From the NCBI RefSeq assembly GCF_014203275.1, contig NZ_JACHIP010000004.1, positions 744,001-808,000 of the forward strand: 64,000 nt of DNA, in the 5' to 3' direction. A program made the translations under genes and the position numbers. Of this stretch, positions 16,990-27,222 are shown piece after piece (the stretch's first letter is position 1; the number at the start of each line of letters is the position of its first letter). The notes beneath the pieces are model-generated. The model ran no database searches. It saw nothing but the letters and a program-made list of their open reading frames with translations, and had not been told where the DNA came from. The DNA comes from Granulicella aggregans. GTDB lineage: Bacteria > Acidobacteriota > Terriglobia > Terriglobales > Acidobacteriaceae.

Positions 16990-17505
16990 ATGAAGACAGA
17001 TATGATGCAGGTACGTCACCTCCGGGCATGCCGCTTCTGGATCGGCGTCGTGATGGCGGGCCTGATCCTGAGCGGCGTCACGGCGTTTCCTTTGGAGACG
17101 GAGCTTCACGCCTTTCTTGGTCTGCTCCAAAGCGGTCCGTTGCGGCCGTTTGCGGATTGGACCCACCTGCTTCCGTGGATCTCCAGGGTGCATGATGCAC
17201 TCTCCGAGACCAATCGAAACTATCCCTTTCTGGCTTACGGGACGGACTGGCTCGCCTTTGCACATCTTGTCCTTGCGGTGGTGTTCATTGGGCCGTATCG
17301 CGATCCGGTACGCAATAAATGGGTCGTTACGTTTGGCCTCATCGCATGCGCGGGAGTATTTCCACTTGCCCTGATCGCCGGTCCCCTCCGGGGTCTACCT
17401 CTGGCTTGGCGATTGATAGATTGCAGCTTCGGAGTCTTTGGAGGCATACCGCTGCTGCTCTGCCGTCGACACATCCTGGCTATGGAACGTGAGGATGACC
17501 GATAG
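16990..17505 (+). CDS. Conserved four-helix membrane protein of unknown function
   Basis: 171 residues with about four hydrophobic helices. Conserved-looking motifs are YPFLAYGTDWLAFAHLVLA and GPLRGLPLAWRLIDCSFG. The frame opens at 16963; ATG 16990 is preferred because GAGG at 16979-16982 lies 7 nt upstream. It follows creD by 86 bp on the same strand and may belong to the same transcription unit. I recognise the overall pattern from uncharacterised membrane proteins but cannot name a family. Confidence 0.7.
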   Translation: MKTDMMQVRHLRACRFWIGVVMAGLILSGVTAFPLETELHAFLGLLQSGPLRPFADWTHLLPWISRVHDALSETNRNYPFLAYGTDWLAFAHLVLAVVFIGPYRDPVRNKWVVTFGLIACAGVFPLALIAGPLRGLPLAWRLIDCSFGVFGGIPLLLCRRHILAMEREDDR

Positions 17506-17666
17506 CTGCCTGCATAACTCCCAGGACCACTGAGGCCGTCGCCTAAGGGCCTTTCTACGCCAACGATATCTCGCGAGTGGGAGTGCTACACTTCCCCCAT
17601 CGATTTTCAACGAAAAAATACGCTATAAATCCGGCGAGTCCAACTGAGTAATCCGGGGTGGAGTAG

Positions 17667-20600
17667 ATGACTGTGTTTTCCTGCGCTTGTGGAGAAGTTC
17701 TGCGTGTTTTTTCCTGGATCTTTCGGGCCATTTCCAGAAAATCCGCGATCACTTTCTCTTTCGCTCTGCTCGTGGGGATCTGCGCCTCCGCCTCCGCGCA
17801 GGTAAAGGTTGCGACCACAACAGCTTTATCTGTGAGTACCAGCGCCGGATCGAATGCCACGGTGCCATCCGGGACCGTGGTCACTTTGACGGTCTCAGTC
17901 TCCTCCGCCTCAGGCGCAGTCACAAAGGGCACGGTGGACTTTTGCGATGCCGCCGCCAAGTACTGTACGGATATTCACGCGCTGGGCACGGCGCAGTTGA
18001 CGAGTGCGGGCAAAGCCATCATGAAGTTTCGCCCCGGCATTGGAAGCCACAGCTACAAGGCAGTCTTTGCCGGGACCAATGCCAGTGCAGGAAGTTCTTC
18101 CAGCGGATCGGCAATTGCCGTCACGGGGAAGTACGCAACAACTACTTCTATTACCCTGGACGGTTCCCCGGGCAACTACATACTGACCGCCAACGTGGCA
18201 GGTGTCAGCAATACACCTGGAACAGCAGCGCCAACCGGCTCCGTGTCCTTCCTCGACACGAACAACGGCAACGCCGTCCTGGGGACAGCGCCGGTTGGAT
18301 CCGGAACCGCAGGCTTCGACTTCTTCAGTTCGAGCACTTCGACCGTGAAGCAGGAGGCGAACGCCGTTGCGGTTGCGGACTTCAACGGCGACGGCATCCC
18401 CGATATTGCGGTGTCCGACTCCAACTCCAGCCAGACGCTACTGGCGATCCTGCTCGGCAAAGGAGACGGAACGTTTACTCCAGTATCGACAAGTCCGACC
18501 GTCGGCCTCTACCCGGATTCGATCGCTGTCGCGGACTATAACGGTGACGGAATCCCCGACCTGGCCGTGACCAGTGTCGACGACAACCTGGTAACGGTAC
18601 TGCTCGGCGTAGGCGACGGCACCTTCACTTCGGCTCCGCAACTGAGCACGGTAAGCACTCCGCAGTCGGTTGCGACAGGTGACTTCAATGGCGACGGCGT
18701 TCCTCGCGGTAGTCAACGCCGATTCGATCTTGCTCTTCCTCGGAGCGGGCGATGGCACATTTACCGCGGCACCCGCGAGCCTTGCCATCGGAATGAGCAC
18801 GACTGCGGTAATGACAGGCGACTTCAACAATGATGGGAAATTGGATCTCGCCTTAGTCAACAGCTGCGGAGACGCCTATCCCTGCAACAACGACGCGGGA
18901 ACGGTGTGGATCTATCTGGGCAGTGGGGACGGCACGTTTACGAAGGTCCCCGGAAGCCTGACCGCAGGTCCGAGTTCACTAGGCCTTGCGCTCGGAGACT
19001 TTAACGGCGACGGCGTTCTCGATCTTGCGGTCACGAACTACGGAGCGATTTCGAGTAATCAAGTCACCGTGCTTTTGGGAAAAGGCGACGGAAGCTTCAA
19101 TGCTGCGGTCTCTTATTCCGTGCAGGGCTTCAACTCAAAGTCCGCAGTGGTCGAGGACTTCAACGGCGACGGCATCGCCGATCTGGCCGTCGGGCAGTTC
19201 TGGCACGGTTTGTTCGGGTATCTGCAAGGAATCGGCGACGGAACCTTTGCGCCCGGGGTCGGGTTCAGCGCAAATGCCCAACTTGGCTCCGGCTACATCG
19301 CATCTGCGGACTTCAACGGAGATGGTCTGCCGGACCTGGTGTTGCCGAGCCAGGACGGAAATGTTCCGGTAGTTCTCTCTCAACCCAACGAAACGGTCAC
19401 GGCAAGCGTAAGCAGCATTGCTCCGATCGGACCCGGAACTCACCAGGTCGCGGCGAGCTACCCGGGCAACAGCAACTACGCTTCCAGCATCTCCGGAACC
19501 GTGGCGCTCACAGCAACTCTGAAGCCCCTGGTGCTTTCTGTCGCTCCCGACACTTACTCCACGGTGCAGACGCTCAGCATCAGCGAGTCGATTCCGGGAG
19601 CCACCATCTACTACCAAGCCTCCGGGACCACGCTTAATACGAAAGGTCTCGTTCCGTATACCGGGCCTCTTACTTTCGCGAACGGCGGAGGGGAGATTAT
19701 TCAGGCGTATGCAACCGAGACCGGATATCAGCAGAGTGACTACGTCTATGCGACCTACACGCTAACTTATCCGGCGACAGCGACCCCCGCAATCTCTCTT
19801 ACGCCGGGATACTATGCGAATCAGCAGTCGGTGACGATCACAGACTCTGATGCTACAGCGAAGATCTACTACACGACGAACGGTGCGACTCCGACTGTAG
19901 CTTCGAATCTCTACACAGGGCCGATCACAGTGTCTTCGTCGGAGACCGTGGCGGCAGCGGCACTCTCTTATGGCCGCTCTTACAGTCAAAGCGCCTCTGC
20001 GCAGTATGTGATCGGTACTTCGTCCGCATCGCTTATCTACTCCATCGCAGGCACTCGAGTCGCAGGCTACGCGGGCGACGGCGGCCCTGCCACCCTGGCG
20101 CAACTCAACTACCCTACATCGCTCGTGAAGGATGCCATCGGCAACGTCTATTTCTCTGACTCTGAAAATCACATGGTACGCAGGATCGCGGCAGGAACGG
20201 GCATTCTGTCGGATGTCGTCGGCAACGGGTTCAGCGGTAACACCGGTGACGGAGGGCCTGGCACCAGCGCCGAACTCGGCTCTCCAAACGCTCTGTTGCT
20301 GGACAATGGAAGCCTGTACATCAGCGACAACGTCTACCCCGTGATTCGGAAGCTGGACCTGAGCAGCGGGGTGATCACCACATATGCTGGCGGCTCCACG
20401 TCGTTGCCCGGGGATGGAGGGCCTGCCACAGCCGCAAACATCGGCAATGTCTTCGGACTTGCAGTGGACTCGTCGCACAACCTCTACCTTGGGGGCAGCT
20501 TCAACACGGTCCGTCAGATTAATGCTGCGACAGGAATTATCAGCACCATCGTTGGCACGGGGCAGTATGGTTACTCAGGTGACGGCGGTCCCGCCAGCGG

Positions 20601-23364
20601 AGCGGCCTTCCGATACATGGGTGGGGTGGCGTTCGACGCCAGCGGAAACCTATACATCGCTGACACGGGCAATGACTTGATCCGCAAGGTTGCGGCGACC
20701 GCCGGTGTCATCACCCCATCGAGCGTCATCAGCACGTTTGCGGGCACCACGCCTACGAATTCCATTGCAAACGGCGGCTACTCCGGAGACGGCGGTCCGG
20801 CAACCAGCGCGACCCTCAACGAGCCAAGAACCGTCGCCTCCGACAGTTCCGGGAATCTCTTCATCGTTGACGGGTACAACCACGTTATCCGCGAGGTCAC
20901 CGCATCCAGCGGCATCATCACAACCGTGGTGGGAAATGGCGTTATCTGTGGACCGCCCGGAGACGGCGGAGCCGCGACCAGCGCGTCGCTCTGTTACCCG
21001 CAAGGTCTAGCAGTGGACGGCGCTGGCGACATCTATGTGACGGACCTTCTGAATCGCATTCGTGAGGTTGTAACCGCGTCGGCACCCCCCACCGTTCAAG
21101 CGGCTACGCCGACGTTCAGCCTGGCGTCGGGGAGCTATACGTCAGCGCAGAGCGTCGCGATCTCGGATTCAACCCCGGGAACCTCGATCTACGTGACGTT
21201 CGACGGCAGCACGCCCACAACGGATTTGGCCGGCTATAGCCTGCCCTTGAACGTATCGGGTACGGTAACGCTGAAGGCCATCGCGATTGGCCCTGGACAT
21301 CTGGTCAGCAGTCCCGCTACCGCGACGTACACCTTCAGCGGATCTTCGCCGGTAATCACCACGGTCGCAGGCACTGGAACCTCAGGTTTCTCCGGCGCGG
21401 GCGGCCCTGCGTCGGGCGTAACCTTCGCCGAGCCGAGAGGCCTCGCCATCAACAAGTCCGGAGACCTCTATGTCTCCGACCTCCTGAACAACGTGATCTG
21501 GAAGATCGCGGCATCCGCGGGAACAGCTGAGCTGTATGCGGGCACTGGGCAACGTACCTACACAGGAGACGGCGGTCCTGCGGCGAGCGCCGCCCTGAAC
21601 TATCCAGCTGAGCTGGCGCTCGACAGCTCAGGAAATCTGTATGTAGCCGACAGTGCCAATAACGTGGTCCGCAAGATAGATGCAGCCACGGGAATCATCT
21701 CTACGTACGCGGGAACCGGTACTGGCTATTACGGTGCATCCGGCGATGGCGGTCCTGCGACCTCCGCAAGCCTGTCGGGGCCCGCTGGACTTGCCTTCGA
21801 TCCGGCGGGAAATCTTTACATTGCGGACACCGGCAACAATCGCGTCCGGGTGGTGACTATGGCCACCGGCGTGATCAACACCATAGCCGGGAATGGCAAC
21901 TATCTCTACAGTGGCGATAGTGGGCCTGCCACCAGTGCCGGAGTGCCGAATCCTGATTCAGTTGCCGTGGACAAGGCAGGAAACCTCTACATCGGCAGCT
22001 CGTATGGTGCCAGGATTCGCAAGGTCACAGCCGCTACCGGAGTGATTGACGCGATCGCAGGCTTCGAAGATTTGGCCGGTCAGACCGGCGACGGAGCAAG
22101 CGCCACCAGTGCTGAGGTTGCATCGAGAGGCCTTCTGCTCGACTCTGCAGGGAACCTCTATATCTCAAACAGTCCCGGAGAGATTCGCAAACTGAACCTC
22201 AGTACCGGTGTGATCTCGGACGTTGCTGGCATCGGCTATCCCGGCTACAGCGGAGATGGCGGTGCGGCGGCCGTTGCCGAGATTGCCTATCCGATGCAGG
22301 CCACATTCGATGCATCCGGTAATCTCTACTTTGCCGACTCGTCCTTCCGAGTCAGAAAAGTGACCTTCACTGAGCAGAACACCGCTGCACCATCGTTCAG
22401 TGTCGCCGCAGGCACCTACACTGCGGCGCAGACGGTCGCGCTCACCTCCACAACGCCGAACGCCACCATCTACTACACCCTTGACGGCAGCACGCCCACT
22501 ACCTCTTCGAGCGTGTACACAGCTCCGATCATGGTGAACACTTCGGAGACCATCAAGGCCTTCGCCGCCGCCATCAACTCCAGCCCCAGCGCGGTCGTGA
22601 GCGCCAGCTACGTTCTGAATCTCCCGGCTCCCACGCCTTCCATCGCGAGCCTCTCGCCCGCATACGTCAGCACCGGTAGTGCCCAGTTCAACCTCACGGT
22701 GAGTGGCTCTGGATTTACCAGCGCGTCTGCTGTCGTCTGGGGTTCATCCACGTTGACTACGGAGTACGTCAGTTCAAGCCAGCTGATCGCCACGGTTCCG
22801 GCCTCCGATATCTCCTCCGCCGGCATAGTCTCGGTCACAGTGCAGACTCCCGCTCCTGGCGGCGGCGCCTCCAACGCGCTTCAATTCGAGGTCGACACGG
22901 CTGGCTCGTCAACTCCTCCTTCGTTTCCGACCTCTTCCGCTACCGTGTCTGCCGGAGGCACTGCAACCTATCCTGTCACCTTGCCCGCTTCGGCGACAAA
23001 CATCTCGGTGAAGTGTCTCAACCTCCCCGCCGGGGCTGCATGCAGCTACTCGTCCAGCGCGGGAGCCTTGACGATCACGACCACGTCGACGACTCCCACC
23101 GGCACTTATCAAATCACTGCGGTCTTCACGGAGACGTTGCCTGGCGCAGCCCTGGCGTTTCTCTTCCTGCCTTTATTGCTCACTCCGATCGCGAAGGCAA
23201 AGCTGCGTCGCAACTCACGGGCGGCTCTATCCCTGGTGATCGTGGGCGTGGCAACAGTGGCTCTCGTTGCAGGATGCTCAAGCGGTGGAGGCGGATCGAG
23301 CACACCGCCGCCAGTGACCCATCAGGTAACGAGTTCGGGCACGGTCACCCTGGTCGTCAAATAG
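17667..23364 (+). pseudogene. Giant secreted Ig/FG-GAP/NHL repeat protein, interrupted by a frameshift
   Basis: Two overlapping frames (17667-18833 and 18670-23364) form one gene of about 1,890 codons. The 5' part has a signal peptide ending ASASAQ, an Ig-like domain (about residues 48-150), a second Ig-like segment and FG-GAP repeats (DFNGDGIPDIAV, DYNGDGIPDLAV). In the third repeat the DNA reads DFNGDGVP, then loses 5 bp after 18704; restoring them gives DFNGDGVPDLAVVNADS in the second frame. The 3' frame continues with FG-GAP repeats, chitobiase C-terminal-like domains (TPTFSLASGSYTSAQSV and similar), two blocks of NHL repeats (SGDGGPATSA...GNLYIADTGNN), an IPT/TIG domain, a hydrophobic segment (ALAFLFLPLLLTPIA) followed by basic residues and another helix, and a Gly/Ser-rich tail. 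It would be a cell-surface adhesin or binding protein. Sequencing error, recent decay and phase variation are all possible. Confidence 0.8.
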
Positions 23365-23453
23365 GCCATGCCATTGGGCCGCCAAGTTGCAGGTTGCGAT
23401 GAGGTCGTTCCCGATAAAATCGCTTCATCGAGCGGCGACCTGATAGCGGGAGG

Positions 23454-25505
23454 GTGCTAGCTTGGAACGATGGTGGCGGAGGTCAATTGAAAGCTCCCGG
23501 ATCTCTTGTCTTTCGGAATGCCTTGTGCTGGTTGATAGCAGACGCACGTAGAGCATTCGTCCTTGCGGGCCTGTCTTTGCTTCCGCTGGCGGGGATAGCT
23601 CAGGCCGCGAAGGATACAGCTCCTGTCTTCGATGCCACTCGTTTGAGCCAACCGGTAGACCTGGGAGGGACCTGGCTGGTGCACGCCGGGGACGATCCTG
23701 CCTATGCACAAGCCGGCTTCGACGATTCAGGTTGGACCCCATTCAACTCTCACGCCGCACTCGGGTCGCTTTTTCCGAATACTCACCCCGATATCGTCTG
23801 GTATCGCCTGAGGGTGAAGGTCAGCCCAGATCAAGTCGGTCTCGCCTTGAGGGAGCAATCGATCTCGCGTGCCTTCGAGATCTACCTCAATGGGGAGCGC
23901 TTCATCTCTTCGGGGCAGGTCGCTCCTTACGCGCCTTATACCAAGGACGCGAATCTGCTGAAGCATATCCCGGACGCAACCTTAGCCATGGGATCGCTGG
24001 TGATCGCGATCCGCGTCCACATCGCCAGGACGGAATGGAACAGCACGAACCCCGGGTACTATCCTTCTAATCTCAGGATCGGCCAGGCGGCCGTGCTCCA
24101 ACAGCAGGACGGGCTGACCATGATTGGGGAAGGCACGGTGGGCTGGCTGGATACCCTCCTTCTCGCGGGAGTAGGCTTCGTCGCCCTGATGCTCTTCGCT
24201 GCACAGCGGCGTCAGTCTGAGTACCTCTGGATCTTCGCTCTGGGCTTGATCCGGCTTGCGCAGGCGCCTTTTCAGATCGTCTTTCTCTTTCGCAATGTTC
24301 CAGCTGCCTGGGAAGTTTTATCCAGGTCGTTCACTGTTTTATCGCCCATCGCATGGGTGTCCATGTACTTTGCCTTTGTTCATCAGAAGATCGGTTGGAA
24401 GTTCCGGATCTATCTAGTCCTCGCGGGCCTGCTGAACGCCTATAGCTCCATGAACGATCTAGTCCCTATCCTGTCCGGCGTATGGGGGTTGGCCGAGAAC
24501 CTGCCGTTCGTGACCCTTCTTTCAGTAGTTATCCCTGTTGTCCTCATCGTCCACATGCGCCGCGGCAACCGGGAGGCGGGGATATTGCTGATTCCCGTCG
24601 TTCTCTTCAGCCTGTATATCTACGCCAAGTTTGGATTGCTGCTGCTCTATCGCATCAACATCCTGCAAGGCTTCGTCTTTAGGGGTCTGAATCTCATCGA
24701 CAACTATCATGCTGGACCATTTGTGATCGGATTGGATCCGCTGGCGGGCATCTTCTCGACCCTCTCTCTGGCCGTGATCATGGTTCTTCGCGCCACGAGC
24801 ATGAGCCGTCGGCAGGCGCTCATCGAAGGTGAACTGGCGGCGGCCCAGCAGGTGCAACAGATTCTTCTTCCCGAACACACTGGATCAGTCCCCGGCTTTG
24901 TAATCGAGAGCGCTTACCAGCCCGCGCAGCAGGTTGGAGGCGACTTCTTTCAGATTTTGCCGACTGCGGAGAATGGGTTGATGCTCGTCGTCGGCGATGT
25001 CGCGGGTAAAGGCCTGCCGGCAGCCATGATGGTTTCGTTGCTGGTTGGCTCTATTCGGACCGCGGCTGAAGATTCGGACGCTCCGGACCTGCTTCTTTAC
25101 AAGCTGAACGAGCGCCTGGTCGGGCGTTCCGGCGGAGGATTCTCGACTGCGCTTGCCGCACATATTGCAGCCGATGGCACGGTCACGCTTGCCAACGCGG
25201 GCCATCTTCCCCCTTACCTGGATGGACTGGAGATCGCGATGCCCGGTGCGTTGCCGCTCGGTTTGGTCAGCGGGATACGGTATGAGACGATGCAGTTCCA
25301 CCTCGCTCCCGGCAGCCGCATGACGTTTTATTCGGATGGCGTCGTCGAGGCTCAGAATCAACGCAAGGAGCTCTTCGGATTCGAGCGGGGACGAGAGTTT
25401 TCGACCCATTCCGCGCAAGCAATCGTTGCAGCGGCGATGCTCTTCGGGCAGTCGGATGACATCACCGTTGTGGCAATCACTCGTGGCCCGGCGCTTGCGA
25501 CGTAG
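23454..25505 (+). CDS. SpoIIE/PP2C-type serine phosphatase with periplasmic jelly-roll sensor and 7-helix membrane region
   Basis: 683 residues. The N-terminal signal or anchor lies at about 35-52. A periplasmic beta-sandwich (about 55-215; WYRLRVKVS, EIYLNGERF) of galactose-binding type is followed by seven membrane helices (about 225-445, 7TM-DISM arrangement). A short coiled coil (RRQALIEGELAAAQQVQQ) leads to a phosphatase domain (about 475-680) with metal-binding aspartates in VGGDFFQ (about 493), VVGDVAGKG (about 513) and SDDITVVA (about 668). It should dephosphorylate a protein such as an anti-sigma antagonist in response to an external ligand. No STAS or anti-sigma gene is adjacent. 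The annotated start is GTG 23454; TTG 23487, 4 nt after GGAGG, is an alternative. Confidence 0.88.
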   Translation: MLAWNDGGGGQLKAPGSLVFRNALCWLIADARRAFVLAGLSLLPLAGIAQAAKDTAPVFDATRLSQPVDLGGTWLVHAGDDPAYAQAGFDDSGWTPFNSHAALGSLFPNTHPDIVWYRLRVKVSPDQVGLALREQSISRAFEIYLNGERFISSGQVAPYAPYTKDANLLKHIPDATLAMGSLVIAIRVHIARTEWNSTNPGYYPSNLRIGQAAVLQQQDGLTMIGEGTVGWLDTLLLAGVGFVALMLFAAQRRQSEYLWIFALGLIRLAQAPFQIVFLFRNVPAAWEVLSRSFTVLSPIAWVSMYFAFVHQKIGWKFRIYLVLAGLLNAYSSMNDLVPILSGVWGLAENLPFVTLLSVVIPVVLIVHMRRGNREAGILLIPVVLFSLYIYAKFGLLLLYRINILQGFVFRGLNLIDNYHAGPFVIGLDPLAGIFSTLSLAVIMVLRATSMSRRQALIEGELAAAQQVQQILLPEHTGSVPGFVIESAYQPAQQVGGDFFQILPTAENGLMLVVGDVAGKGLPAAMMVSLLVGSIRTAAEDSDAPDLLLYKLNERLVGRSGGGFSTALAAHIAADGTVTLANAGHLPPYLDGLEIAMPGALPLGLVSGIRYETMQFHLAPGSRMTFYSDGVVEAQNQRKELFGFERGREFSTHSAQAIVAAAMLFGQSDDITVVAITRGPALAT

Positions 25506-25651
25506 CGAATACAAGTCAAGATGATACGGAGAGACCGTGACTTGCGACTTTGAGACGCTGGCCGGTTGCGAGTATGTGGCATTCTGCTCAAAGGCAGCCT
25601 TCGAAGGTGCCGTTGCAGGATAGAGAAGTTCTGAAGAGTACAGGAGCCATC

Positions 25652-26278
25652 ATGAACAAGGTTGCCGAAGTGATTCCCGCCTATACCTATGGAACGACCG
25701 AGATCGCCAAGTCGTCAGTGTCGCTCGATGAGTTGGAGAAGCTCAAGGCTTCGGCGGGATTCACGGCGCAGGACGAGCACTTCCTGCACATGGCGGGAGA
25801 GGTGCTGGCGGACCAGACGCAGCAGATCGTAGCGCAGTGGCGGAGCGGGATCATTGCCAGCATTCCGAATCTCGCGCGGCACTCCCGCACGCCCGAAGGA
25901 GAACCCATTCCGGAGTATCTGGGGCAGAGCAACCTTCGCTTCCAGCAATGGATCCTCGACACCTGTCTGCGTCCGTACGATCAGGACTGGCTCAACTATC
26001 AGCAGGAGATCGCGCTGAGGCACACCAGCCTCAAGAAAAATCAGGCCGATGGAGTCCGATCGACGGCGTTTGTTCCATTCCACGATATCGTCGCCTTCGT
26101 TGCTGTAATGAACGAGACCATCAAGCCGTATCTCGCCAGCAAGGGCAACACCGAGGAAGAGGTGGCAGGCATGCATCTCGCCTGGTGCCGTTCGTTGCAG
26201 ATGCAGATCGCACTGTGGTCAAGGCCCTATTTCGACGCGGCCCAGAAGAGCAGCGATCACTCGATCAATGAGTGGTAG
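25652..26278 (+). CDS. Stand-alone protoglobin-like haem protein
   Basis: 208 residues, single-domain protoglobin (PF11563 type). The candidate proximal haem ligand is His124 in the helix EIALRHTSLKKN; the upstream helix around FLHMAGEVLADQTQQIVAQW and the downstream FVPFHDIVAFVAVMNETI fit the globin-sensor fold. The frame is open from 25550, but ATG 25652 has AGGAG at 25642-25646. Free-standing protoglobins bind O2, CO or NO; most related domains are fused to sensor outputs, and this one has none. Neighbours are a SpoIIE-type phosphatase 146 bp upstream and an AraC regulator convergent downstream. Gas sensing or nitrosative-stress handling is inferred. Confidence 0.85.
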   Translation: MNKVAEVIPAYTYGTTEIAKSSVSLDELEKLKASAGFTAQDEHFLHMAGEVLADQTQQIVAQWRSGIIASIPNLARHSRTPEGEPIPEYLGQSNLRFQQWILDTCLRPYDQDWLNYQQEIALRHTSLKKNQADGVRSTAFVPFHDIVAFVAVMNETIKPYLASKGNTEEEVAGMHLAWCRSLQMQIALWSRPYFDAAQKSSDHSINEW

Positions 26279-26293
26279 AGACGCAGAACGGGT

Positions 26294-27121
26294 TTACTTG
26301 ATCTCGTTGAACTGTTGGGCAGCCAGCCACGCCATCGGTGGTTGGCCGACACGCAGGGAGAACGAACGCGATAGAGCACCGGCGCTCGCGTAACCGACGG
26401 ATGGGGCGATCATCTTCAAGGGCTCACCTTTTTTCAGCAGGGACTGCGCCACGCCGATGCGCCACAAGGAAAGGTATTCAAACGGAGTCTTCCCCATCGT
26501 GGCCAGAAAGCGCGCCGCGAAGCGTGCGCGCGACATCCCGGCGACGTGAGCTAATTCTTCAAGCGACCAGTCTCTTTCGGGCGCGTGATGAATCTCCGCG
26601 AGCGCCCTTGAGAGATGCTTGTCCGAAAGCGCAGCCACAATGCCACCCTGTACGAGTTGGGAGTCGATCGCTGAGCGCAGCAACAGCAGCATGAAATACT
26701 CTGCCAGCCGATCGACGGCAGCCTGCCGTCCGTCTCTCTGGTCAAACGCCTCTGAGAAGAGCAGGTCGACTGTAGGTGCAAGTCCAGAGACAGCGGAGAG
26801 TGGCACAGTCAGTAAAGAGGGAAGCGCAGCGAGCAACGGATTCAGGGTGCCCGCGCCGAAGTCGACGAAGGCGCAGACGATCTCCGCGCCCTCGGTCCGA
26901 AACGTGTGCTCGCCCGGCCTCGCATACAGGAGCACCGTCGGCTCTCGGATTACCGTCGGCTCTCCGGTCTTGTTCAGAATGTTCAGTACGCCGCTACGCA
27001 GAACGTGCAGATGTCCAACGCTCCTAGTGGCGTGATCGGAAGATGTTCCACATAAATGACCTGAGAAGAAGACCTTCGCCGATAGCGTAAAGTTCGAGAA
27101 AAAAGGCGAAAGCCGGTCCAT
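26294..27121 (-). CDS. AraC-family transcriptional regulator with cupin sensor domain
   Basis: 275 residues. The N-terminal cupin-like effector domain (about 10-170) includes HLHVLRSGVLNI. The C-terminal double helix-turn-helix (about 175-270) has WSLEELAHVAGMSRARFAARFLATMGKTPFEYL and the second motif ending VGYASAGALSRSFSLRVGQPP. It is divergent from the oxidoreductase operon starting at 27223. Directly upstream of its start codon are two direct repeats (27124-27130 and 27145-27151) spaced 21 bp apart, as expected for an AraC-type site. It therefore probably regulates itself and the oxidoreductase operon. Confidence 0.9.
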   Translation of the reverse strand: MDRLSPFFSNFTLSAKVFFSGHLCGTSSDHATRSVGHLHVLRSGVLNILNKTGEPTVIREPTVLLYARPGEHTFRTEGAEIVCAFVDFGAGTLNPLLAALPSLLTVPLSAVSGLAPTVDLLFSEAFDQRDGRQAAVDRLAEYFMLLLLRSAIDSQLVQGGIVAALSDKHLSRALAEIHHAPERDWSLEELAHVAGMSRARFAARFLATMGKTPFEYLSLWRIGVAQSLLKKGEPLKMIAPSVGYASAGALSRSFSLRVGQPPMAWLAAQQFNEIK

Positions 27122-27123
27122 CT

Positions 27124-27151
27124 GGGATACTCCGGGACAGTTTCGGGATAC
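27124..27151. promoter_or_regulatory. Paired direct repeats GGGATAC, 21 bp apart: likely AraC-type operator
   Basis: GGGATAC at 27124-27130 recurs at 27145-27151. The surrounding bases also agree (GGGATACtCcGGG against GGGATACgCtGGG). Two helical turns between half-sites is the standard spacing for AraC-family dimers. The pair touches the start codon of the divergent AraC gene and lies upstream of a TATAAG box (27168-27173) for the oxidoreductase gene. Confidence 0.55.
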
Positions 27152-27222
27152 GCTGGGTGACTCTGAGTATAAGGAATTTCGTCATCATTCTTATGGCACT
27201 TCACAATATCCGGGAGGGGACT

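Noticed and set aside
20040..22300. Regularly spaced repeats as a possible CRISPR array
   Set aside because: The repetition encodes NHL motifs in frame, is imperfect and has coding periodicity.
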